64,000 nt of DNA, taken from Histomonas meleagridis. Taxonomy: Eukaryota > Parabasalia > Tritrichomonadida > Dientamoebidae. Location of the stretch: positions 124,001 through 188,000 of the forward strand of contig WSYJ01000086.1 in the NCBI GenBank assembly GCA_020186115.1. The letters run 5' to 3'. Both the position numbers and the translations under genes were made by a program. Under the pieces are notes generated by a model that saw only the letters and a list, made by a program, of their open reading frames with translations, searched no databases and was not told the DNA's origin. Within the stretch, counting starts at the first letter, position 1. Every line of letters begins with the position of its first letter. Below are positions 1 to 7,608 of this stretch, piece by piece.

Positions 1-111
1 CAAAATACAAATAAAGCAGCATATATGTCCTTCGACCAAGCGCTTAACTTCAATATCTTCGTGTTGCATCAAAGCGCTGATATTAATGAAGAAGAAGCCG
101 AAAATGAATAA
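1..111 (+). CDS. C-terminal end of an unidentified protein (5' truncated by the window)
   Basis: Frame 1 is open from the first base and reads 36 codons to a TAA at 109-111. The last residues are acidic (Glu- and Asn-rich). An AATAAA hexamer lies 15 nt beyond the stop, as at other gene ends in this window. The fragment is too short to assign a family. Its codon use matches the neighbouring real genes, and the open frame runs exactly to a stop with a nearby polyadenylation signal, so I take it as a real 3' end. The start lies outside the window. Confidence 0.6.
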   Translation, partial: QNTNKAAYMSFDQALNFNIFVLHQSADINEEEAENE

Positions 112-666
112 GGAAAAGTTTTTTGAATAAATCTTTATTTTGCTCAACGCAATGACAGCGAGTTTTTATGTTGTTTCGTTTGATAATTTGGTTTTTTGAT
201 CAAAAACTTCTGAACTTGTCCAAGCATTTATGAATATTATGACAGCAAAAGTGACAAAATCAAAATGTTTCTTTCATTTTACCCAAAAGATATATTATAT
301 TTCTTATAATCAAAACATTTTATAGTCTTATGTGGAATGAAATCATAAATGTCATAATTAATTATCCAATATAAAGCAATTCTTAAACATTTTTTCTTTC
401 TCAACCGAAGCAAAAACATTATTAATCTTCTAATATTTTGTGTTAAATAGGTTTGGCTTGTTTTTCATAGTAAGGGTAAAACAAGTAACTCTAATTTTTC
501 ATCAAAAACACGAATTCGCAACATAACAACCGTTGAAGAAATTTTATCAACAGTGTTTTAGAGAGGAATTTTATCCACCCTCTGAATTTTTCAAAGGACT
601 TTTTCATTGTCAAATTGGAATATTGAGGCGAAAATAATCAGCTAAGGAACGAAAGAGTTAACCAAA
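112..666. other. Intergenic, 555 bp, with a possible promoter element
   Basis: No coding signal was seen on either strand. It holds the 3' end of the gene finishing at 111 and the promoter side of the kinase starting at 667. The one notable sequence is AACCGTTGAAGAAAT at 528-542, identical over 15 bases to the promoter segment at 11061-11075. It lies about 125 bases before the kinase ATG. Confidence 0.4.
126..131 (+). terminator. AATAAA polyadenylation-type hexamer
   Basis: AATAAA lies 15 nt after the TAA of the partial gene ending at 111. Trichomonad 3' ends use short A-rich signals (UAAA/AAUAAA) at or just after the stop codon, and this spacing fits. Confidence 0.45.
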
Positions 667-1842
667 ATGAGCACAAGGATAGACGCACTCAAAGAATACA
701 CCATTATTTCCAAGATAGGTGAAGGAAACTTCAGTTCTGTATACCATGTACAACACAAAGTTACTCAAACACCTTATGCTCTAAAAGTATTTAAAAGAAA
801 ATTCCAAAAAATTGAAGAAATTGAACAAATCGAAGAGATAAATATCATGCGTAGGATCAAAGATTCTAAAAATGTTATAAAGCTACACGAAGTAATATTT
901 GAACCAAAAAAGTTTCGGCTGTCATTGGTAATCGATTTAATGGATAAAGATGCCTTTGCTTATATGAGGGAAATTCGTGGACCGTTTCCAGTTAATCATG
1001 CTCTTTTACTTGTATATCAACTCTTGACTGCTTTAGATGATATTCATTCCAAAAACATAATACACCGAGATGTCAAACCAGAAAATTGTTTTATTAACCC
1101 ACGTAAAATGGAGCTTAAGCTTGGTGATTTTGGGTCTTCTAAAGATCTTTCTTCCAATACTCCATTAACTGAATATATATGTACACGTTGGTATCGTCCA
1201 CCCGAGCTTCTTCTTTCCTGTGGCACCTATGGTCCTGGCATCGACATATGGGCAGTTGGCTGTATTCTTTATGAATTCTTAACGGGCTTTCCATTATTTG
1301 CAGGAAAAACTACAATTGACCAAATAAATCGAATTCACCGAATCCTCGGGACACCATCGCATACTGTACTTGCCGAAATGTGCCCACCTGATAAACTTCA
1401 TACATTTGAATTTGTCCAATATCCACCACAAAAGCTTTCACGGCTTTTACCGAAAGTCAGCCCATCCATAATTGACCTCCTTTCCAAACTTCTTGCATAT
1501 CGGCCAAAAGATCGTATCACTGCAAAAGCATCTCTTTCACATCCCGCGTTCAAAGAAGGCCAAAAGCCGAACTTCTTTAGGCATCCGAACTTAAGCACTT
1601 CATCTGCGCCTGGAATAGATTATATTGCAATTGCAAATGCGATTAAGCAAGACGATCAGTTAAGCCCGAAAATTAAAGATGACGCTACTGTGGTTAAGAA
1701 GGATATAACAAAAAGGGCAAACTCTGTCGTTGTAGTACCAAGACCTCCAGGCGGATTCGAAATTCCGAAATCGCAAAAAAAGAAAGTTGTTATTTCAACA
1801 CCTCCATCATTTTCAATGCAGAAAAACGAAGAATTTTTCTGA
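667..1842 (+). CDS. MOK: MOK/RCK-family serine/threonine protein kinase
   Basis: This 391-residue protein is a complete kinase. It has a glycine loop at 18-26 (GEGNFSSVY), the ATP-binding Lys at about 40, HRD at 133-135, the DFG Asp at about 154, and an activation segment TEY at 168-170 followed by CTRWYRPPE. The TEY pair and the CMGC-type insert place it with the MAK/MOK/ICK (RCK) kinases. The N-terminal GEGNFS, the LHEVIFE region and HRDVKPEN most resemble MOK. RCK kinases regulate flagella and cilia, and trichomonads are flagellated, so a flagellar-length role is plausible but inferred. The last ~95 residues are a basic, low-complexity tail. An AATAAA overlaps the TGA stop. The ATG is the first in frame. 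Confidence 0.9.
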   Translation: MSTRIDALKEYTIISKIGEGNFSSVYHVQHKVTQTPYALKVFKRKFQKIEEIEQIEEINIMRRIKDSKNVIKLHEVIFEPKKFRLSLVIDLMDKDAFAYMREIRGPFPVNHALLLVYQLLTALDDIHSKNIIHRDVKPENCFINPRKMELKLGDFGSSKDLSSNTPLTEYICTRWYRPPELLLSCGTYGPGIDIWAVGCILYEFLTGFPLFAGKTTIDQINRIHRILGTPSHTVLAEMCPPDKLHTFEFVQYPPQKLSRLLPKVSPSIIDLLSKLLAYRPKDRITAKASLSHPAFKEGQKPNFFRHPNLSTSSAPGIDYIAIANAIKQDDQLSPKIKDDATVVKKDITKRANSVVVVPRPPGGFEIPKSQKKKVVISTPPSFSMQKNEEFF

Positions 1843-1847
1843 ATAAA
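1842..1847 (+). terminator. AATAAA overlapping the kinase stop codon
   Basis: The sequence TGAATAAAT contains both the stop TGA (1840-1842) and an AATAAA sharing its last base. The same arrangement occurs at the eIF3i stop (61101-61106). Confidence 0.5.
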
Positions 1848-2149
1848 TATGTTTTTGATTGAATAAATTTGATGTTTTAAATTACAAAAATTATTTCATA
1901 ATAAAAACAAAAAATCAATTGTGAAAGTTTATTCATTCTTGAAGTCATTCGGCAATTTTAATTATAATTGTCAAATAGATTTCATAAGTTGATATAAAAC
2001 TGACATGTTTGACGGTTGAAAAAATTATTGAAAAGTTTACTTAGCTGATGGTAGGTTGTAAAAAATGAATGTAATTTAGCATTGCGCATAAACTTTAGGG
2101 AAAATCATAAAGTCCTAAGTATATAGTGTGATTGAAATAAAATATTTAT
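1848..2149. other. Intergenic between convergent genes
   Basis: About 300 bp of AT-rich sequence between the 3' ends of the kinase (+) and the NET-domain protein (-). A TTTATT at 2145-2150 is the minus-strand AATAAA next to the stop of the latter. Nothing else was recognised. Confidence 0.4.
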
Positions 2150-2761
2150 TTAATATTGTCTTTTTCTGATTAAATATTCTTTCACTTGAATTACTGTAGG
2201 TGGACTCAAATAGGCAACATTGAGTAGGCCATTTTCAATCTTGATATCTGGCTGATTATCTAAAATAATTTTTGTTAAATCATGAACTTCATTCTCTGTG
2301 CAATCGGCCAACTCTTTTTCTAGGTTAATATAATCATTAGAATCTAGGAAATAAATTTGAGGCTTTTGTTCAATTGGTTTTATGTGTGAAAATTTCTTGA
2401 TTTTATCAGTTTGTTTTGAAAAAGCACCACATAACTTGTTTCTAAGTTCTCCCATCATTCTACCCCATTCTACATTTGATAAAAAATATTTTTTTTTCTG
2501 TTTTTCGATAATTTTTCGAATTTCATTTGAAGCTATTTCATAAAAACCTTGATACTGTTCCATAATAGAAATTTTTTGCTCCATTTCATTAAGTATATCA
2601 CTTATTTTTATATAATGATTATTTTCAATTCTTGTACGAATAGCATTAAAAGTATAATAATCGCTAGGATCATCCGGATTTTCATTGAACGAAGATGAAA
2701 TTGGGTGAGAAGATACAGCTTTTATAAATTTAATTGCCTTTTTTTGTGTTTCTTTGTTCAT
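2150..2761 (-). CDS. Minimal BET-like protein: degenerate bromodomain plus NET domain
   Basis: 203 residues. Residues ~18-90 follow the bromodomain pattern (HPISSSF, a DPSDYY segment, then two predicted helices). Residues ~150-203 match an extra-terminal (NET) domain: LEKELADCTENEVHDLTKII, then the acidic/hydrophobic core and the PPTVIQVKEYL segment that aligns with the family's 'L.p.TLreL..yv'. The Asn that normally anchors acetyl-lysine (NxxxYN) seems to be absent: the matching stretch reads MEQYQGFYE. So this may be a chromatin protein that binds partners through NET rather than reading acetyl-lysine. It is much shorter than human BRD2/3/4 and has a single domain pair. The start is the ATG 16 nt from a CCGTT element (2778-2782). 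Domain calls are by pattern only. Confidence 0.6.
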   Translation of the reverse strand: MNKETQKKAIKFIKAVSSHPISSSFNENPDDPSDYYTFNAIRTRIENNHYIKISDILNEMEQKISIMEQYQGFYEIASNEIRKIIEKQKKKYFLSNVEWGRMMGELRNKLCGAFSKQTDKIKKFSHIKPIEQKPQIYFLDSNDYINLEKELADCTENEVHDLTKIILDNQPDIKIENGLLNVAYLSPPTVIQVKEYLIRKRQY

Positions 2762-2777
2762 TTCCCATCAATTTTTT

Positions 2778-2782
2778 AACGG
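2778..2782 (-). promoter_or_regulatory. M3-like CCGTT element before the BET-like gene
   Basis: Read on the minus strand as AATCCGTTA, about 16 nt before the ATG at 2761. It belongs to the recurring Myb-type AACCGTT/AACGG set found before most genes here. Confidence 0.45.
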
Positions 2783-3127
2783 ATTCAGCTTAATTGGTCA
2801 TATTTTATACTTGCCATTTTACTACTACTGAATTTATATGAACAATGTTTTGACCAAATAATGATTCAATTTAAGTTAGCATGTTTGCAATGTTTCTATC
2901 TTGAAATTGATTATAATAAACAAAAAATTAAATCACGGAAATATCTTACTAAAACATTATGTTAAATTCAAAAATCAGGTTGGAGGTGAAATAATTTTTA
3001 TTTGGTGATCCGAAATGTAATTCGAAATTTAACAAAATGGTTACATGGTATGAAAAAAGTAACAAGAGATGGCTTTTGCATGTGCTGCATATTTGAAATT
3101 AAAAAATAGCAATAATTAAAATTGTTG
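2783..3127. other. Intergenic, 345 bp, nothing recognised
   Basis: AT-rich spacer between two minus-strand genes. It holds the upstream region of the BET-like gene and the 3' end of the 3128-3637 gene. No ORF, repeat or RNA was recognised. Confidence 0.3.
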
Positions 3128-3637
3128 TTAAAATATGTCAATCAATGGATCGTAGTCTGATCTGCTCTGTGGAATAGTTGGAGGTTTGTTAATATTACCA
3201 TTGCTTGAAGAATTTCCTGTTGAATTTCTTTGTGGGAAATCAACCAATTCCCAAAGATCAGTTGACTCTCTGTTTGTTCTTGTTATCTTGAATTGCTTTT
3301 TAGCACGAGGCATTGGGTTTTTTAATGAAAGAATGCTCGGGTCTTCACCGGAGCTGCTGTTTCCATAAAGATATGACTCTGTTGGGTTTACACTTTCACA
3401 TCCTTTTGGTTGAACGGAAATTGTGAAGACCTTTCTAGTTCTTGAAGGTATAGGATTTCTGATTTCAGACGATGGAAGCTTTGGAGGCTGAGCTTGAACA
3501 CCTGCTGGGTCTATGGAGTGACGTGAGACAACGAATCTATTCTTCTGAAAGGACTGACTTCGTGGTTTGACGAGGCTGTCCATCTTGTGCTGGAGTGGTC
3601 CTCTCAATTCTCGACAATTTTTCTTTTTTGTGAGCAT
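3128..3637 (-). CDS. Low-complexity hypothetical protein, basic and Ser/Pro/Asn-rich
   Basis: 169 residues from the first in-frame ATG (3635-3637); the codons before it offer only a GTG. The N-terminal half is basic (Lys/Arg) and the C-terminal half is Ser/Asn/Pro-rich. It ends in an acidic-hydrophobic tail, DPLIDIF, that resembles short endocytic adaptor-binding motifs but does not fully match the clathrin box. There are no membrane segments or known domain. An M3-like element at 3672-3677 lies about 35 nt upstream. It is probably a disordered cytosolic protein; no function can be assigned. Confidence 0.55.
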   Translation of the reverse strand: MLTKKKNCRELRGPLQHKMDSLVKPRSQSFQKNRFVVSRHSIDPAGVQAQPPKLPSSEIRNPIPSRTRKVFTISVQPKGCESVNPTESYLYGNSSSGEDPSILSLKNPMPRAKKQFKITRTNRESTDLWELVDFPQRNSTGNSSSNGNINKPPTIPQSRSDYDPLIDIF

Positions 3638-3671
3638 CGGTTTGGTTTTATTTGGTTTATTCACTTAAATT

Positions 3672-3677
3672 AACGGT
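3672..3677 (-). promoter_or_regulatory. M3-like element (ACCGTT on the minus strand)
   Basis: Minus strand reads GAAACCGTTAAT, matching the T. vaginalis M3 consensus (DRCSGYTD as I recall it), 35 nt before the ATG at 3637. The complementary AACGGT also faces the small plus-strand ORF at 3688, so the site could act either way. Confidence 0.5.
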
Positions 3678-3687
3678 TTCCATCTAA

Positions 3688-3912
3688 ATGACGTTCTCAA
3701 TAAAATTTAATCGTTTTGACCTGAAAAAAAACAGTTTTATAAAAAAATTTGAGGGAGACGTTAGGGAAAATTTTATCATACTTTTTGAATTAAAAAAACC
3801 TAAGAATAACCGTAAGTCCTTGAGGCATTTAAAGCGATTCTTTCACATTCTGATCAAAGGAATTGCTATACTCATTAAAAATGAAAGTACGCTTTGTGCT
3901 TTTTACATATAA
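3688..3912 (+). CDS. Small ORF of doubtful status (74 aa)
   Basis: An ATG 10 nt after an AACGGT site opens 74 codons rich in Lys, Phe and Ile, ending at a TAA overlapping TAAA. The product is basic with no domain. AT-rich DNA readily gives ORFs of this length, so only the promoter-like element supports it. The remaining ~460 bp to the Myb gene hold nothing recognisable. Confidence 0.25.
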   Translation: MTFSIKFNRFDLKKNSFIKKFEGDVRENFIILFELKKPKNNRKSLRHLKRFFHILIKGIAILIKNESTLCAFYI

Positions 3913-4377
3913 AGTTTAATATAAAATTTTTTGTTAAGAAGTAAATCATGAAAAAATACAACATTATAAATATCGCCAAATTCATACAATAAGTAATGGA
4001 CGATATGCCTTCTCATATGTCTTGAGAGGTATACCTTTCAAACGTATAAATGTTAATACATTTTCTCAACTTATTATTTGCTAATCCCAAATTTGAAATT
4101 TGCAGTGTCTTATTTGCACTTTAAAGAATAGGCAAATTAAATTTAAATATTTTTCAATCATTGTCAAATACTATTTCAAATTAAAAATTTAAGTAACTAC
4201 CCCTACAAATAAATATTTATGCATAATCATTTGCTGTTGGTTTAAAAGATACTTTCCTTTCATTTTGATGAAGAAACATTGTGGAATTAATTCCGCAAAT
4301 TGGGAAACAGTTTATTGAAATTTCAATAAAAACAGTTTTATTCGTAGAAAAAGTTCGAGATGGCCGTTAATTATCAG
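3913..4377. other. Intergenic, 465 bp, nothing recognised
   Basis: AT-rich sequence between the small ORF at 3688-3912 and the 3' end of the Myb gene. I see no coding signal, tandem repeat or promoter-like motif. Confidence 0.3.
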
Positions 4378-4875
4378 TCAATTTGTTTTTTGGAGATCTT
4401 CGTTTTGGGATGTTTCATTTCTCTGATTTTTATCAGAGTTTCTTCGTTCCCACTGCCTTAACATAAGTTGCCACCTGTTTCTGATATTGTTGTCCGATCT
4501 ATTTACAAAAAATTTTGATATTTTATTCCACCTTGGACCAAACTCTGAATACTTTTGCACAAGCAACTTGTCTTCTTCGAGAGTCCAAGGATCATTTCGA
4601 AGAACAGGATCAAGATAATTTTTCCATCTTTCTCTACATTGGCGAAGATTACGAGTTCCCATCAAATTTGAAATTAATTTCCATGAGGATGTTCCATGAG
4701 CTTGAACCAATTCTCTGAGTTTTTGATCTTCTTCTGGAGTAAACTTGCATTTTACGTTTTTTCCAAGTGACTCATTGGCGTCATGTGTTTGTTGTGCAAT
4801 TTGCTGTTTTTGCGTTTCATTGACTAAAATTTGTGGGTTAATTGGTTGGGGCACATTGCAAATGAATGAAAACAT
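4378..4875 (-). CDS. R2R3 Myb-like DNA-binding transcription factor
   Basis: 165 residues. Two Myb repeats occupy about residues 43-140. In the first, KFTPEED replaces the first Trp with Phe, followed by SSWKLIS and RERWKNYL. In the second, DPWTLEED, PRWNKIS and RNRWQLML give the three Trp. This layout matches the two-repeat Mybs of T. vaginalis (Myb1/2/3 and the M3-binding protein), which recognise AACNG-type sites. An upstream ATG at 4932 is in frame, but the promoter-like ACCGTT at 4908-4913 lies inside that extension and 33 nt before the ATG at 4875, so I prefer 4875. The C-terminus is Asn/Gln-rich. It could bind the AACGG sites seen across this window; that is inference. Confidence 0.85.
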   Translation of the reverse strand: MFSFICNVPQPINPQILVNETQKQQIAQQTHDANESLGKNVKCKFTPEEDQKLRELVQAHGTSSWKLISNLMGTRNLRQCRERWKNYLDPVLRNDPWTLEEDKLLVQKYSEFGPRWNKISKFFVNRSDNNIRNRWQLMLRQWERRNSDKNQRNETSQNEDLQKTN

Positions 4876-4907
4876 GAATTTGTAAAATCTATGTGAAAAC
4901 AATCGAA

Positions 4908-4913
4908 AACGGT
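4908..4913 (-). promoter_or_regulatory. M3-like element that decides the Myb start
   Basis: Minus strand reads AAAACCGTTTTC, 33 nt before ATG 4875 and downstream of the alternative in-frame ATG at 4932. At other genes this element sits before the start, so its place inside the longer frame favours the shorter protein. Confidence 0.5.
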
Positions 4914-4932
4914 TTTTATGGTTTCCATGCAA

Positions 4933-5274
4933 ATTTGAATACGTTATCTGTCAAGTTGAGTCAGAAAATTTTTTTATTTAGTTTTTATAAAAAATAGAAG
5001 ATATATATCTTTCACGTTTAAAATCAAGAAATTGGTTCAACATAACAGATTTTTTAATGTATAAGTAATATGTTTAACAATTACTCAATATTTTATTAAA
5101 TGTAATTGGAATCATTTGCTTAAAAAATTACATATTACATTTTTGTGATATACGAAATATCAAACTCTCAAATCAATTATATTAATCGAAATTGAATAAA
5201 TAAATCTTTATGCACCAATGCATGTGATTTGGCTTAAAGGTTTTTTAAAATTTAAAAAATTTAATTTGTATTTT
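4933..5274. other. Intergenic, nothing recognised
   Basis: About 340 bp of AT-rich sequence between two minus-strand genes. No coding signal, repeat or clear promoter motif beyond those listed. Confidence 0.3.
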
Positions 5275-5700
5275 TTATTTATTTTTTATATGAAGCTTTT
5301 TCGATTTATCTTTTATAAAATGCACAACATTAACTGTGGAACTATCGACAGCATGACACATTTTCCCAAATGCTTTGGAAATTGCATGAGTTGAATGCAA
5401 GTGACTTACTTTATCAGTGCATTTGGAAGAAACATTGTCTGCAAACTTAAATGCTTTTGTGAAACCTTTTTTGATTGATTTTTTCATGTTTTTATCATTT
5501 TTATTTTGTGATATATTTTCCGTATCACTTGCTTCACTTGTATTTATTGAGTCTGTACTTTGATCACTTTGATTCTGTGAATCATCAAACGAAATTAAAT
5601 TTGTTTCGTCTTGTTGATTTTCGCTTGCTTGAAAAGGATTCATGTCATCATAATTAATGAACCCATATGGGTTAGAATAATCTGTTTCTTGTAATGACAT
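5275..5700 (-). CDS. Hypothetical soluble protein with an NPF motif
   Basis: 141 residues from the first ATG (5698-5700); the frame opens slightly earlier but only with a GTG. The N-terminus is acidic and Asn/Gln/Ser-rich and carries NPYGF and MNPFQ; NPF is the EH-domain ligand motif. A short ISFDD segment follows. The C-terminal 65 residues are Lys-rich with predicted helix (KKSIKKGFTKAFKFAD and later). No family was recognised. The NPF and basic amphipathic tail would suit a membrane-traffic accessory protein, as inference only. Another NPF-bearing protein is encoded at 32955-34493. Confidence 0.55.
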   Translation of the reverse strand: MSLQETDYSNPYGFINYDDMNPFQASENQQDETNLISFDDSQNQSDQSTDSINTSEASDTENISQNKNDKNMKKSIKKGFTKAFKFADNVSSKCTDKVSHLHSTHAISKAFGKMCHAVDSSTVNVVHFIKDKSKKLHIKNK

Positions 5701-5760
5701 CAAAACAAAATATGAAGTTATCTCACCGATTTTTTCGCTGTTTGAAAACTTCACCGAATT

Positions 5761-5801
5761 ACCGTTAATTTAAAGGCCGGTATCAATAGAAAAAGTGGAA
5801 C
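5761..5801 (-). promoter_or_regulatory. Paired promoter elements: CCACTTTTT and AACGGT
   Basis: On the minus strand CCACTTTTT (5791-5799) is followed by TTAACGGTAA (around 5761-5768), about 60 nt before the ATG at 5700. Both elements recur before other genes. Confidence 0.45.
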
Positions 5802-5880
5802 ATTGAATAGGGTGCCCTATTTTGGACGATAGACTTCTGAATGAATATGATCACGTTGGTGATGATGAAAAGAACTAAGC

Positions 5881-6116
5881 ATGACAAGAAACTTCCACCA
5901 TTTATTTGCAAAGCTTGTTGAATACGCCGCTGGCTATTACTCATATAAATGGGTAGATGTACTTGATGCAGAAATATTTACGAAATTCAAAAAAGAAGGG
6001 ATACTAAATGGGGAATTGGGTAATGAGTTCAGGGGGGTTTGTCAAAGGCTAGTGAACCAGTGAATGTACTGTTTAGAGATCCATCGCCTCCAAAAGCACT
6101 TTATCTGCTTAGTTAG
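5881..6116 (+). pseudogene. C-terminal remnant of an M3-family metallopeptidase (Dcp/OpdA-like)
   Basis: From 5881 the plus strand reads NFHHLFAKLVEYAAGYYSYKW then VDVLDAEIFTKFKKEGILN, which matches the C-terminal part of M3A peptidases (peptidyl-dipeptidase Dcp and oligopeptidase A; family pattern AGYYSYxW...VLDAD.F..F.EEGI.N). The frame then breaks in the G-run near 6031-6036. Shifting by one base restores the family's final segment (SEPVNVLFRD, PSPPKALYLLS) to a TAG at 6114-6116. The HExxH catalytic region and everything upstream are missing. This is a decayed fragment of a ~650-700 residue gene. No intact copy is in the window. Confidence 0.75.
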
Positions 6117-6347
6117 CACCAACACTGCTTCTAAGCAGATTAAAGTAAATAAAATTTATATGTGATAACGTGTTTGAATAAGATAATTATTAATGTTTAA
6201 TGAGGAAATGCTTAATTTGTTTAGGTGTGGGTGGTATTTGGGTGACAACTAGTAATGGGTTTACATAGATTATAAAAGATTATTGGGAAAATGAGTTGTA
6301 TTCTTTCTGAGAAGTTATTGTTTTCATTTAAGTTGTCACTTTTGATA

Positions 6348-6361
6348 GGAAAAAGTGCAAA
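6348..6361 (+). promoter_or_regulatory. AAAAAGTG element before a decayed gene
   Basis: GGAAAAAGTGCAAAT lies about 18-30 nt before the ATG at 6379, the same placement as at ARPC3 and the LRR gene. It suggests the decayed ORF following it once had a working promoter. Confidence 0.4.
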
Positions 6362-6378
6362 TTTTTGGTTTTTTATTA

Positions 6379-7300
6379 ATGTTGAATGACATTACAAATA
6401 TTTACAACAAATTACTAACTCCACTTGAACATATCGTGTTTGATTTAACTGAAGAAAATTTTGATTTTTCAATAGTGAATATTTGTCATTTGTTAATTTC
6501 TTGGCTTTCATTTCTTGAAAATTATTTAAACATTTCAACATTGGAAATAAAAAAACATAATATGTCAATTAAACATGCATATAACTAAAATTGAATTTCT
6601 TTTTCAAAAGATATAAATCATGAAAAACTTCTTATAAAAGCATATGATTCACAACCTTTAATGCAACAACAAATACGAGAAATCTAGCAGACCATTATAT
6701 CATATCCAAAATCCAATTCATTTCCAACTTTGACCAAGTAAATTTACTTATCTCGATATAAAATATTTTATTATTGATTCATCGAATTATTTTTTGCTAA
6801 AGATATTCAAAAAAATGAACAACATATTGAATATATATTAAAAGAAACTAATGATTCGACATATAAACAAATTGCCATGAAAATAATTTCGAATTATAAC
6901 ACATTTTCTGTTCATCCAATTCGATCAATGATAAATTAACAATACAAGAAGAAAAGGATATATTTGTCGGTCAATGTGAAATATGCGTGAAAATTTGTTT
7001 AAATGGTCCAATGGAATTACTGAAGGATTTCTTCTTAAATTACAAAATTATATTTCAACTGATAATTTTGATATTCCAAAACATTTTGATTGCCTTTTTA
7101 CTTCATTGATATCTTCGATCTCTTTTATTTATAGATATGAATTCTTAAATAGAAAGGTTTCCATTATTAATACATTCATTGATATGTTACCAATGTTAAA
7201 AAAATAATTTGGAATATTTCGATATTTTAATCGACGAATATAACAAAGATAAAGATGATGAAGAAATAGTAATAAAATAGCCTCTAAACTTCAAATAATT
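6379..7300 (+). pseudogene. Decayed gene of unknown family (probable HEAT/ARM-like helical protein)
   Basis: An ATG at 6379 begins 69 good codons (MLNDITNIYNKLLTPLEHIV...). Coding-like stretches then continue in alternating frames: a KDINHEKLLIKAYDSQPL segment near 6610, a HIEYILKETNDSTYKQIAMK segment near 6825-6885, and MRENLFKWSNGITEGFLLKL at 6983-7207. Stops and shifts separate them. The residues are rich in Ile, Leu, Phe and Asn with helical periodicity, like the karyopherin and ARM proteins elsewhere in the window, but no family is certain. The promoter-like element before the ATG and collinear pieces indicate one broken gene. Confidence 0.45.
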
Positions 7301-7608
7301 TCATATATGAATTTGTTAAATAATTTGTTTTTAGTTGTTTGACATATTATTAATCATTTAAAATTTTAAGTAAATTTTTTGAGAACTATTTATGTGACCA
7401 TAATGATATTTTTTTAAACATCTTTACTTTAAGTATAAAAGTTGCAGTAAAGACTTTGTATCTATGTTGTAAGCTTGCAAATTTAGCTCCATTGCAAAAG
7501 TGTCATAGAAAACGATAAGATTTTCTACGGAAATTAATTCGTTTTTTGGAGGGTTTTAAATCAACAAAAAGTTATGTACAATGGCATTTTTTGAAACCAA
7601 TTTTCCTC
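7301..7608. other. Intergenic, upstream of the Hsp70-like gene
   Basis: About 310 bp. Only weak promoter-like sequence is seen (AAAACGATAAG near 7509-7519 and CTACGG near 7526). The AACGATA form resembles the Myb1 site MRE-1 of T. vaginalis. No coding signal. Confidence 0.3.
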
